The position numbers and the translations under genes are program-made. A stretch of 32,061 nt of DNA from Hallerella sp963629575 (lineage in GTDB: Bacteria; Fibrobacterota; Fibrobacteria; Fibrobacterales; Fibrobacteraceae), in the NCBI GenBank assembly GCA_963629575.1, contig CAVGIM010000030.1, positions 1-32,061 on the forward strand, in the 5' to 3' direction. The notes beneath the pieces were generated by a model. The model saw only the letters and a list, made by a program, of their open reading frames with translations. It did no database searches and was not told where the DNA came from. Positions within the stretch are counted from its first letter, which is position 1, and each line of letters begins with the position of its first letter. Below are positions 1-7,802 of the stretch, piece after piece.

Positions 1-168
1 GATCCGCTTTACATTTGAACCTAAACGTCTGCGAAACTCAGATCTAAGCTCCAAGTTCTAAGCTCTGATAATCCCGCTCCAGGATGACCGTTTATCGTAC
101 AAGGCTTTGCACATCGCTTCGCGAACACTCAACTCTCCACACTCCACACTTCACGCGTGGAGTGGCTT
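1..168 (-). repeat. Dispersed intergenic repeat, copy A (cut by the window edge)
   Basis: Read on the minus strand, this stretch matches the repeats at about 7803 and 31790 over most of its length. It opens with a GTGGAGAGTTGAGTGT-type purine-rich part, then a block around GATAAACGGTCATCCTGGAG, then TTAGAACTTGGAGCTTAGAT, then CGCAGACGTTTAGGTTCAAA and AAAGCGGATC. It runs off the left edge of the window, so the other copies show that about 100 nt or more is missing. It starts within about 10 nt of the stop codon of the cellulase gene. I see no terminal inverted repeats or coding capacity; small open frames here (Ser/His/Thr-Leu rich) are translation artefacts of the repeat. Confidence 0.85.
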
Positions 169-175
169 TGCCAGA

Positions 176-2056
176 CTAGCGAATCGAAATGCGCCTGGTC
201 CAGCTTTCGGAGCCCGCACGGACGCGCACGATATAGGTTCCCGGCAAGACGGATTCGAGGGAAACCTGCCCGCTGGCTTGCAAAAGTTGCTTGATGGCGC
301 GGCCTTGCATGTCAAAGAGATCGACAGTTGCCGGCTTGACGCTTTGAATTTCCAAAATCCTTGAAGAAAAGGAAACCGTGAGCGTTTTGGACGAATGACT
401 GTTGAATCCCGAAATGTCGTCTCCGTTTGACGCTTTTAGCGAGAGATTCGAAATGGTGACCTGTTCCCAGCGGGATCCGGGCATTGTCAGTTTCAGCGTG
501 ACCGTCTCGGTGGCGTTTGCCGTAAACTGGCACTCGTAGGACTTGGTTTCTCCGGCGTTGACGGTTACCTTGTCCGAACAATAGCTGTCGAGAACCGTGG
601 AAATTTCCATCGACGAACCGCCGTTTTGCAGGGACGCGTCAAAGGAAAGCGTATAGGATTCTTCGGCGGTAACCGTTCCGAGAACCTTGGAAACTAATCG
701 TTCGCTATTGTAGTCGTTGGACTGTCCAATGGTGACGCCGTTATTCGAGGCGTTTGAAAGCTGTGCGTTTGATTCCCAGTCCGTCGAGATGCTTGACGAG
801 CTGGAAAGGATCGCGGAAGAGCTGCTGGAAATGACGCTGCTCGAACTGGACCTTTGTGCGGAACTGCTCGAAAGCTTTTCGCTGGAACTGCTTTCCTTGA
901 CGCTTGACGAACTGCTTGCGGCTTGCGAAGAGCTGGACTTGGCGATACTTGAACTGGATTCGCTGCTCGAACTGGATGAACTGGAGGATACCGTTCCAGA
1001 GCAAGCCGTATAGGAAGTCGGAAGGGTAGAAAATACATTTGAATTGACCCAGTTTCCGCTTTCGGAATAGTTCCATGCGCTACCGCTAAAATAAGAAGCC
1101 GTTTCGGATTTTGTGGTTACGGACCAGTTTGCTCCGGAGAGTTTGTATTGTTTCATCCAGTTATACCATTCTGCGCTGTAACTTGCGTTAAAACCTCCAT
1201 TGCCGCTAGGTGCCGAGTTTCCCCATTCGGAAACAAATACGGAAAGACCGCCATTCATGGCTTTGACTGCATTTGCGCCTTGGTTGCTTGTTGTGTGACG
1301 GTATTGGTCTTCGCCTGCATAATAGTGAAATGCGTAGGCGACATTGTTGTCCGTTAGAGGGTTGCTTAACGCTGCATTGGGATATTGATCGAAATAAGGC
1401 GTCCCGACGATAATCAAATTATCGGAATAGGAACGAATTTGGGAAATGACTTTGTTCGCATAGGATCGAATCGTTGTCCAATAGTTTTGGGCGCCAGATA
1501 GTTCAAACCACGAATCGCTGCAGGCATTCTTTGGTTCATTATAGATTTCAAAGATGACATTGTCGTATTTTCCCCATTTTTGAGCCATTTCGGTAAAAAA
1601 GGCCAGGGCGGTCGATTCGCTGTTTTCTGCGCAATGCGAATGGTAATCGATGATGACATAGATATCGTTATCGATTGCCGCCTGGACCACGGTATTCATG
1701 TAGGCGGAGTATTTGGATTTGTCCGTGGACCAGTTCCCGTCGCCCCAGTTTTCATCGGCACCCATAGGAGCGCGGATTAGCTGGATTTTTTGATTTTCGA
1801 CAAGACCGTTGACGATGTCCGTAGTCCAAAAATTGGACCCATCGGTAGAAGAAATACTCCAGAACAGGCTCATTCCTTGGATGGCGACTTCATTTCCCGA
1901 GGTAGAGTAGGCTGGACAAGAACCGTAGATCCGTCCCTGTCCGTTGCTATTTTTTCCGGCTTGAAGTTGCCCATATTGGCTGACGGGACCGATGCGGTTG
2001 GCCGCAAATCCACACGATACGGCTATCGCCAGGGTCAAAAGAAAGGAATACTTCAT
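176..2056 (-). CDS. Secreted GH5 (subfamily 2-like) endoglucanase with poly-serine linker and C-terminal secretion tail
   Basis: This 626-aa protein should hydrolyse internal beta-1,4-glucan bonds in cellulose outside the cell. Residues 1-18 are a signal peptide. The GH5 barrel spans about 25-350 and shows R95, the DYHSH segment (137-141), the acid/base E174 in IYNEP, HYY (244-246) and the nucleophile E277 in VSEWG; the wording is that of GH5_2 cellulases. About 356-423 is a serine-rich linker. About 424-560 is a beta-rich, CBM-like module, and the last 65 residues (LFDMQGRAIKQL, LPGTYIVRV) resemble a type IX secretion sorting tail. Start chosen at 2056 because GAGG lies a few bases upstream; a frame 10 codons longer has no such support. 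The stop lies next to repeat copy A. The CBM and tail assignments are by pattern only. Confidence 0.93.
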   Translation of the reverse strand: MKYSFLLTLAIAVSCGFAANRIGPVSQYGQLQAGKNSNGQGRIYGSCPAYSTSGNEVAIQGMSLFWSISSTDGSNFWTTDIVNGLVENQKIQLIRAPMGADENWGDGNWSTDKSKYSAYMNTVVQAAIDNDIYVIIDYHSHCAENSESTALAFFTEMAQKWGKYDNVIFEIYNEPKNACSDSWFELSGAQNYWTTIRSYANKVISQIRSYSDNLIIVGTPYFDQYPNAALSNPLTDNNVAYAFHYYAGEDQYRHTTSNQGANAVKAMNGGLSVFVSEWGNSAPSGNGGFNASYSAEWYNWMKQYKLSGANWSVTTKSETASYFSGSAWNYSESGNWVNSNVFSTLPTSYTACSGTVSSSSSSSSSESSSSIAKSSSSQAASSSSSVKESSSSEKLSSSSAQRSSSSSVISSSSSAILSSSSSISTDWESNAQLSNASNNGVTIGQSNDYNSERLVSKVLGTVTAEESYTLSFDASLQNGGSSMEISTVLDSYCSDKVTVNAGETKSYECQFTANATETVTLKLTMPGSRWEQVTISNLSLKASNGDDISGFNSHSSKTLTVSFSSRILEIQSVKPATVDLFDMQGRAIKQLLQASGQVSLESVLPGTYIVRVRAGSESWTRRISIR

Positions 2057-2264
2057 ACAAGACCTCGAAAGGAAAAATTCGCCCATAATTTACGCATTTC
2101 CTTCCGAATCTTTGTAAAAAGCGCTTAACATTGTGGCTTTTCTGTTCCCGCGACGTTCCCTGTGTGATTTGGCGCAAAATGCTTTGGAGAAAAGTCGGAA
2201 AAGGAAAGCCGGGGAATGAAAGCTAGCGAAAACGGTTCGCTTCGACTTCCCGCATTCCGAAATT
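2057..2264 (-). promoter_or_regulatory. Spacer between dapF and the cellulase gene with a probable promoter
   Basis: The 208-nt gap contains no gene I can support. On the minus strand a TAAATTAT element (about 2084-2091) stands roughly 30 nt before the cellulase start, with TTTACA about 20 nt further upstream, and could be its promoter. Just after the dapF stop a weak 6-bp hairpin (AGCGAA/TTCGCT, near 2223-2241) is followed by only a short T-rich run, so termination there is uncertain. Confidence 0.35.
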
Positions 2265-3083
2265 TTATCCGTCAAAAGTTCCTTCGAAAACAAATTCCGC
2301 AGGGCCTGTCATCATCACGTGGGAATCGTCCTCGCGCCATTCGATGTGGAGCGTTCCTCCCAGAAGATCCAGGTCGATTTTCCGGTTTGTCTTTCCGTTG
2401 AGAACGCAGGCGACGAGCGTTGCGCAGGCTCCGGTTCCGCAGGCGAGAGTTTCGCCGGTTCCCCGTTCCCAGACGCGCATTTTCGCATGGTCCGGGCTTA
2501 AAACCTCGACAAATTCGATGTTCGCCTTTCGCGGAAAGAATCTGTCTGTTTCGTAGATAGGGCCTTTGGAAAGTACCGGCGCGGAATCGACGCTTTCGAC
2601 AAATGTCACGGCATGGGGGTTTCCCATCGAGACGCAGGTGAAGTCTTGTCCGTCGATAGCGATGCGGTTTGTCTCTGCGGAAACGGGAATCTTCGACGGT
2701 TCGAGAATCGGCGCGCCCATGTCGATTGTCGCCGACAGGAACCGTTCGCCGTCGCGGTGGATGAGGATGTGCTTGATGCCCGCACCCGTTTCGAGGTCGA
2801 ATTCGTCTCTGGACTTTTCAAAAAAGCGTTCCCAGGCAAATCTCGCGACGCACCGGCTCGCGTTGCCGCACATCTCCGATTCGCTGCCGTCCGGGTTGAA
2901 CATCCGCATCCGGATATCCGCCTTTTCGGATTTGCAGATAAGGACTAGCCCGTCCGATCCTACGCCGAAATGCCTGTCGGAAATCTTCCGGGAAAGCTCT
3001 GCGGGATCCTTGACGATTTCTTCCCGATTGTCTATGTAGATATAGTCGTTTCCCGCGCCTTGCATCTTGGTAAAGGGAATCAT
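2265..3083 (-). CDS. dapF: Diaminopimelate epimerase
   Basis: The enzyme interconverts LL- and meso-diaminopimelate, the last step before lysine and the cross-linking residue of peptidoglycan; it is cytoplasmic and cofactor-free. The 272-aa length is normal. Both catalytic cysteines are present in their usual settings: C72 in MCGNASRC and C215 in ACGTGA. The N-terminal QGAGNDY segment and the GNPHAV and ERGTGET motifs also fit. The start is fixed by a 4-nt ATGA overlap with the mnmA stop, so the two genes are translationally coupled although their functions are unrelated. Confidence 0.97.
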   Translation of the reverse strand: MIPFTKMQGAGNDYIYIDNREEIVKDPAELSRKISDRHFGVGSDGLVLICKSEKADIRMRMFNPDGSESEMCGNASRCVARFAWERFFEKSRDEFDLETGAGIKHILIHRDGERFLSATIDMGAPILEPSKIPVSAETNRIAIDGQDFTCVSMGNPHAVTFVESVDSAPVLSKGPIYETDRFFPRKANIEFVEVLSPDHAKMRVWERGTGETLACGTGACATLVACVLNGKTNRKIDLDLLGGTLHIEWREDDSHVMMTGPAEFVFEGTFDG

Positions 3084-4162
3084 GGCAGTTTCTCCTTGAT
3101 GGCTTCGTCGATTATCCCGCTAGCGAGTACAGCGTCGTCTCTGTATAGGGCGACGATTTGTCCGGGCGTTACGGACATTTGCGGTTCTTCGAACGTTACG
3201 TATAAATTATCTCCATCGATTCTGAACTTTGCCGGGACGAGGCTTTTCCCGTGTCGAATCTTGGCGAAAGCGGTTCCTTCGGTTTCGGACTTGTCGAGGA
3301 GCAGACGGTTGATGCCATGGGCTTTCAGGGATCCGGAAAAAAGTTCTTCCCTTGTTCCCAGGACGACCTGGTTTTTGTGCGGGTCGAGACGAATGACGAA
3401 TAGCGGTTCCTTGAGACCGCCGATTCCGAGTCCCTTGCGCTGGCCGATGGTATAGTAAACGATTCCGCCGTGCTTGCCGAGAACCTTGCCGCTTGTATCG
3501 ACAATGTCGCCGGGCTTGATGTCTTCCTTGTCGAACAGAACGGAATAATCGTCGCATTCGATAAAGTCCTGGCTTTCGGGTTTTTGGGCCAGGTCCTCGA
3601 ATCCGGATTCCGTGGCGAGCGCCTTGACTTCGTGCTTGGCAAGTTCCCCGAGAGGGAAAATGACGCGGGAAAGCTGGGCGGGAGAAAGTCTCGAAAGAAA
3701 ATACGTCTGGTCCTTGGTGTGGTCGATTGCCCGTCGCAGAAGCTTTCCGTTTTCGGAAACCCTTGCGTAGTGACCCGTGGCAAAAACGTCAAAATCGAGC
3801 AGCTTGTGCGCGCAGTCGACAAGAAAGCCGAATTTCATTTTCTGGTTGCACTTGACGCAAGGATTCGGCGTGCGACCGGCCTTGTATTCGGATTTGAAAT
3901 AGTCGAGGACGTTTTTCTTGTACTGCTCGGCTAGCGGGATGACTTCGTAATCGATTCCGAGGCGCCTTGCGATGTTTTCCGTTTCGACGAGTTCGCGGGC
4001 TTCGCCGGGTCCGAAACAACCGCTCTGTCCACGGTCTGGAATGGGGATGGAACCATCCCAGAGGCTCATGGTCACGCCGACTACCGAGTGACCCTGTTTC
4101 TTGAGGAGGTAGGCGGTCATCGTCGAATCGACACCGCCGGAAAGTCCGACTGCGATTTTCAT
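3080..4162 (-). CDS. mnmA: tRNA-specific 2-thiouridylase MnmA
   Basis: MnmA puts the 2-thio group on the wobble uridine of tRNAs for Lys, Glu and Gln, taking sulfur from a persulfide carrier and activating the tRNA with ATP. The 360-aa protein has the PP-loop SGGVDS (8-13), the TPNPCVKCNQKMKF segment with the first catalytic cysteine at C105, GHYARV (130-135), KDQTYFL (150-156) and YTIGQRKGLG (about 237-246). The second catalytic cysteine normally sits in an ICF context; here the nearest is C203 in DFIECDDY, slightly displaced. The start at 4162 matches the family N-terminus. It has no Shine-Dalgarno sequence but lies 4 nt after a TATATTTG promoter element. The open frame continuing upstream of it, antisense to the aromatic genes, is not real. 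Confidence 0.96.
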   Translation of the reverse strand: MKIAVGLSGGVDSTMTAYLLKKQGHSVVGVTMSLWDGSIPIPDRGQSGCFGPGEARELVETENIARRLGIDYEVIPLAEQYKKNVLDYFKSEYKAGRTPNPCVKCNQKMKFGFLVDCAHKLLDFDVFATGHYARVSENGKLLRRAIDHTKDQTYFLSRLSPAQLSRVIFPLGELAKHEVKALATESGFEDLAQKPESQDFIECDDYSVLFDKEDIKPGDIVDTSGKVLGKHGGIVYYTIGQRKGLGIGGLKEPLFVIRLDPHKNQVVLGTREELFSGSLKAHGINRLLLDKSETEGTAFAKIRHGKSLVPAKFRIDGDNLYVTFEEPQMSVTPGQIVALYRDDAVLASGIIDEAIKEKLP

Positions 4163-4166
4163 GTTC

Positions 4167-4196
4167 CAAATATAGGAAATGGAAAATTTTTCCAAA
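4167..4196 (-). promoter_or_regulatory. mnmA promoter, Bacteroidota-like
   Basis: On the minus strand TTTG (4196-4193) is followed after 18 nt by TATATTTG (4174-4167), a full match to the TTTG - about 19 - TAnnTTTG promoter pattern described for Bacteroidota. Only 4 nt separate it from the mnmA ATG, so the transcript would start at or next to the start codon. Activity is inferred. Confidence 0.6.
4180..4194. promoter_or_regulatory. Inverted repeat between divergent mnmA and the aromatic operon
   Basis: TGGAAAA-T-TTTTCCA is a perfect 7-bp inverted repeat with one central base, placed between the two divergent starts and next to the mnmA promoter elements. It could be an operator, or simply A/T-rich promoter DNA. 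Confidence 0.25.
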
Positions 4197-4217
4197 AAAC
4201 TTGCTACCTTTCCCGAT

Positions 4218-4481
4218 ATGGATATTGCGAACTGGCGAACGAGAATCGATGAACTCGAAAACGTGATCATCGAGCTTTTGAACAAGCGCGCGGAATACGC
4301 GGTGGAAATCGGCAAGATCAAGAAAAAATGCGGTCTTCCCGTGTTGGATGCTTCGCGCGAAAGGGAAATTCTCGAACGTGTCGCGGAAAAGTCGGCAAGG
4401 CAAAACGGGCCGCTCTCGCCACAAGCGATGCAGCGGATTTTCCAGGCGATCATGGCGGAAACCCGGCAGGTGGAAAAATAA
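4218..4481 (+). CDS. aroQ: Chorismate mutase, AroQ class
   Basis: This stand-alone 87-aa AroQ-fold chorismate mutase turns chorismate into prephenate, the branch point to phenylalanine and tyrosine. By comparison with the E. coli P-protein domain, the active-site residues are all present: R7, R24, K35, D44, R47, E48, and a glutamine in IFQAIMAE near the end. I chose the ATG at 4218 because the family begins just before WRTRIDEL; an ATG at 4179 would add 13 atypical residues and has AGG only 2 nt ahead. TACCTTTC at 4205-4212 resembles a TAnnTTTG promoter element, giving an almost leaderless start. First gene of a four-gene operon; its stop overlaps the tyrA start by 1 nt. Confidence 0.93.
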   Translation: MDIANWRTRIDELENVIIELLNKRAEYAVEIGKIKKKCGLPVLDASREREILERVAEKSARQNGPLSPQAMQRIFQAIMAETRQVEK

Positions 4482-5590
4482 TGCTTTCGATTCATCGGAT
4501 TACCTTTGTCGGATTCGGGCTCTTGGCAAGCTCGATCGCCGCCGCTTTTCGGCAGGCGAAATCCCGGACGATCATTCGGGCGGTCAGTTCCCCCCAAACG
4601 CTTTTGCGCGCGAGGGAACTGGATCTCGCTGACGAAACGTTCGGCTATGACGAATTGGAAAAATGGGTCGATGGCTCGGACGTCATTTTGCTTTGCACGC
4701 CGATTTCGGGAATCCTCTCGATGCTCGAAAAGCTTTCGAGGTACAAGCCCTCGCATCCGATTCTCGTGTCGGATATCGGCAGCACCAAGGCGGAAATCTG
4801 CAAGGCGGGTTTGCGCCTGCAGGAGCCGTTCCGTTTTGTCGGCGGGCATCCGATGGCCGGATCGGAAAAGCGCTCGCTGGAGTATAACGACCCGTCCCTG
4901 TTCGAAAACGCCTACTGGTTCGTCTGTCCGGATGCGGAAATGCCTAAAGAATCCTACCGGTCTCTTTCCGAAATCATCGCGTTTCTCGGAGCGACGCAAG
5001 TCGTTTTTCCGCCGGAGCATCACGACCAGACTGTCGCTTGGGTCAGCCACATGCCTCAAATGGCGAGTTCTAGCCTTGCCGCGAACATTCCGGGGAGGCT
5101 TCTCGAAAACGGCTACCAGCATTTTGCCGGGCGCGCCTTTCGCGACATGACGCGAATCGCCGCTTCGAGTTGGGCGATGTGGAAAGACGTGGCGGAAACG
5201 AACAAGGCGGAAATTCTCCGGGCGATGGACGAGTATATTTCGGGGCTTGTCAAGACACGCTCTGCGATCGAGAAGATTCCCGCGGACGAAGAAACGCTGC
5301 ACCGGATTTTTCTCAAGGGAAACGATGGTCGGGCATCGCTTTTCGCACCGGGGAAGAATACGGGAAACAGCTTTTTCCAGTTAACCGTCCAGCTCAAGGA
5401 TGAGCCGGGTACGCTCCTTTCCGTCCTGGAACCGCTGGCTAGGGCAAACCTGAACATCCGCGATGTCGAGCTGATGAAAGTTCGGGAAAATGTCGCCGGG
5501 ACGCTTCTAGTCGCCTTCAAGACGGAATCCCAGGCGAATGCCGCTCGGGAACTTTTGCGCAACTTGAATTTCGAAGTCACGGAACGCTGA
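4481..5590 (+). CDS. tyrA: Prephenate dehydrogenase with C-terminal ACT domain
   Basis: It oxidatively decarboxylates prephenate to 4-hydroxyphenylpyruvate for tyrosine synthesis. The 369-aa protein has a Rossmann GFGLLASS motif (11-18), SDIGSTK (97-103), the family signature GGHPMAGSE (121-129), HDQTVAWVSHMP (181-192) and FRDMTRIAASSWAMW (220-234). Residues about 298-369 form an ACT domain, which suggests allosteric control by an aromatic amino acid. AGGTGG lies 7 nt upstream of the ATG. The start overlaps the chorismate mutase stop by one base (TAATG) and its own stop overlaps the next start in the same way (TGATG), so the genes are tightly coupled and supply successive steps. Confidence 0.96.
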   Translation: MLSIHRITFVGFGLLASSIAAAFRQAKSRTIIRAVSSPQTLLRARELDLADETFGYDELEKWVDGSDVILLCTPISGILSMLEKLSRYKPSHPILVSDIGSTKAEICKAGLRLQEPFRFVGGHPMAGSEKRSLEYNDPSLFENAYWFVCPDAEMPKESYRSLSEIIAFLGATQVVFPPEHHDQTVAWVSHMPQMASSSLAANIPGRLLENGYQHFAGRAFRDMTRIAASSWAMWKDVAETNKAEILRAMDEYISGLVKTRSAIEKIPADEETLHRIFLKGNDGRASLFAPGKNTGNSFFQLTVQLKDEPGTLLSVLEPLARANLNIRDVELMKVRENVAGTLLVAFKTESQANAARELLRNLNFEVTER

Positions 5591-6924
5591 TGAGTGAATT
5601 TGTACTGAATCCGGATCGGGAACTGGCAGAAGATGTCCTGGTGATGGGACTTCTTGTGAACGGTCGGACGACTTTGGACGATTTTGTCTTTACCGAGCGG
5701 ACGCGTACGCTTGTCTCCTTGCTTTCGGAATTCGGGCTTGTCGTCGAGGAAAAGGGAACCAGTACGATCCTTTCGGGGGTCGGATTTTCCTACAGGGTTC
5801 CTCCTCTTTTAAAAATTCCGGAGAGCGAAAACGCAATGGCTCTTCTCCTTGCCCTGGCTTCGCGTGACGACGAATCGCTTTATACGATTACGGGATCCGA
5901 ACGAATTTTGCAGAAGGCAAGATTTTTTTTGTCGGAGGTCTTTGGAGCGGTCATCGAAAGAGACGAACAAGGTGAATCGGGCCGGACGCTGACCGTGCAT
6001 TTTGCAAAGGTTCTTCCCGTTCTGAAGGAAACCCGGGAAGGCTGCATTCCCTATCTTTTCAAGAATGCGGTTCTCTTGAACGCGCTGGTTTGCGGAAAGA
6101 ACCTGGAATGCGAAGAGCGTTTTCCGATGCGTTCCGAATTTGTGGAAATGCTCGCCTATTTTGGAGCGAATCTCCAGATCCAGACAACGGGAATGCAGGA
6201 AATGAGCGAACTGGAACGGCGCATGGCAAAGGCTCGCGGAATCCGGACGGAACGTCGGACAAGGACGACGATTCTCGAAACGAAAATCTTGACGAGCCGC
6301 GATTACTTTGTTCCTGGAGATCCGACGGAAGCCTGTGCGCTTGCCGCCTTGGCGGTCCTTTCGCCCGAGTTCAAGGGAAAGAAGGTGACATTGAAAAACG
6401 TGCTGGTCGCAACCGATCGGGCGGGGGCGTTTGCCGCGTTAAGGCGGATGGGAGCTCGCATCGACCAGGGGTCCCGACACGAACGCTATGGAACGGCCTA
6501 TGCCGATGTAACGGCGGTCTATGAAAAAAGGCTTTCTTCCCGACGTCTTGCGGAAGACATTCTGTGCACCTGTCTCGAAGAGTATCCGTTTATCGCGCTT
6601 GCCGCATGCACGGCGGAAGGCGAAAGCATCCTTCGAATTCCCGACAGCCTTTCCAAGGAACTGAGACTGCGTTGCGAGTCCCTTGCCCGGAATTTGAAAC
6701 AGACGGGCGCCCAGATAGGCGTCTATGACGAGGGCCTTGTCATTCGCGGAAAGGAAGAACTCGATTCGGGAACCTTCGATGCGGAAAGCGATCCCGTCCT
6801 GGAATTGATGTTTCGTGTATTGTCCCTTTTTTCTCATGGCGAAACCGTCATAGAAAATGAAGCACAAGTGGAAAAGGTCTTTCCTGAAATTACAGATAAA
6901 TTAACAGAAATGGCGAAGTCATGA
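5590..6924 (+). CDS. EPSP synthase-family (AroA-like) protein with altered active site
   Basis: The 444-aa length, the two-domain repeat pattern and segments such as VPGDPTEACALAALAVL, KKVTLKNVLVATDRAGAFAALRRMGARI and GLVIRGKEEL place it in the EPSP synthase (AroA) family. True enzymes join PEP to shikimate-3-phosphate. Here the N-terminal K-S-I-S-H-R signature is replaced: the matching segment reads PDRELAEDVLVMG, losing the Lys, Ser and Arg that bind substrates. The later KESDR motif reads KELRLR, and the D-E-x-P segment reads E-E-Y-P. Its operon place between tyrA and nadK argues for an aromatic-pathway role. It may be a divergent active enzyme, a regulatory paralogue, or a relict. The start overlaps tyrA by 1 nt and the stop overlaps nadK by 4 nt (ATGA). 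Confidence 0.75.
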   Translation: MSEFVLNPDRELAEDVLVMGLLVNGRTTLDDFVFTERTRTLVSLLSEFGLVVEEKGTSTILSGVGFSYRVPPLLKIPESENAMALLLALASRDDESLYTITGSERILQKARFFLSEVFGAVIERDEQGESGRTLTVHFAKVLPVLKETREGCIPYLFKNAVLLNALVCGKNLECEERFPMRSEFVEMLAYFGANLQIQTTGMQEMSELERRMAKARGIRTERRTRTTILETKILTSRDYFVPGDPTEACALAALAVLSPEFKGKKVTLKNVLVATDRAGAFAALRRMGARIDQGSRHERYGTAYADVTAVYEKRLSSRRLAEDILCTCLEEYPFIALAACTAEGESILRIPDSLSKELRLRCESLARNLKQTGAQIGVYDEGLVIRGKEELDSGTFDAESDPVLELMFRVLSLFSHGETVIENEAQVEKVFPEITDKLTEMAKS

Positions 6925-7802
6925 AGTTCTCGAAAATAGGCATTGTCGGATTCAAGGGAAAAAGCGACGAACTTTTGAAAGCTTTGGAAGTGATTTCCCT
7001 GTTTGCCGCAAGGCATCGGGAAATTTCCTTTTGCGCGGTCGATGTGCTCAAGGATATTGTTCCGCGGGGAATCCGCATCGTGGGCGAGCGTTCGCTTCGC
7101 AAGTGTTCCCTGCTGGTGGCGATCGGTGGAGACGGAACCTTTTTAAGCTCGGCGCGAATCGCCTTGGGGCTAAACATTCCCATCTTGGGCGTCAATGCGG
7201 GTCGTGTCGGATTTTTGACCGAAACGCCTGTCGAAAATCTTTCGAACGCCTTGGAAGCGCTGCTTGCCGGGGATTTTTCGACGCGTGACCGGCTCATGAT
7301 CGACGCGAGGATTTGCCACGGGAAAAAAGTGATTGCGACGGAAACGGTCCTGAACGAGGTCCATGTCCGGGCACACGCTCCCGATCGGATGGTGAACGTC
7401 AATGTGGAATACAACGGTCGTCCGCTGACCGAATACTGGGCGGATTCCCTTCTGGTTTCGACGCCGACGGGAAGCACCGCCTACAATCTCTCTGCCGGAG
7501 GACCGATTATCTATCCTTCGACGCAGGCTTTCGCGATTACGCCGGTCGCGCCGAGCAGCCTTTCGGTCCGCTCCCTGATAATTCCTTCGACTTCCGTCTG
7601 CAAAATCATGTCCGCGGTAAACGTTCCGCTGGATTTGGTCTTTGACGGCCGGATTACCCATATCCTGAATGCGGGCGATTCCGTATCTCTTTCGGTGAGC
7701 AAGGAAGTCACCACGTTCATTCGGATGAAGAATACGGGTTTTGTCAATGCGCTTCGCGGAAAGCTCGGCTGGACAGGAAAACCGAAACTGGCGCAAAGAT
7801 AG
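6921..7802 (+). CDS. nadK: NAD kinase
   Basis: NadK phosphorylates NAD to NADP in the cytoplasm. The 293-aa protein carries the diagnostic GGDGT (69-73), NAGRVGFL (92-99), a conserved NEV segment, and TPTGSTAYNLSAGGPI. It overlaps the AroA-like gene by 4 nt (ATGA) and closes the operon. The NADP it makes is needed by shikimate dehydrogenase and related biosynthetic steps, but the pairing may be incidental. Repeat copy B begins directly after its stop codon and no terminator hairpin is visible before it. Confidence 0.96.
   Translation: MKFSKIGIVGFKGKSDELLKALEVISLFAARHREISFCAVDVLKDIVPRGIRIVGERSLRKCSLLVAIGGDGTFLSSARIALGLNIPILGVNAGRVGFLTETPVENLSNALEALLAGDFSTRDRLMIDARICHGKKVIATETVLNEVHVRAHAPDRMVNVNVEYNGRPLTEYWADSLLVSTPTGSTAYNLSAGGPIIYPSTQAFAITPVAPSSLSVRSLIIPSTSVCKIMSAVNVPLDLVFDGRITHILNAGDSVSLSVSKEVTTFIRMKNTGFVNALRGKLGWTGKPKLAQR

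Noticed and set aside
717..1013. Glu/Leu-rich open frame on the plus strand
   Set aside because: It is the reverse reading of the poly-serine linker codons of the cellulase gene.
4163..5302. N-terminal extension of MnmA to 740 residues
   Set aside because: The extension is antisense to chorismate mutase and tyrA; the MnmA N-terminus MKIAVGLSGGVDS is canonical at 4162.
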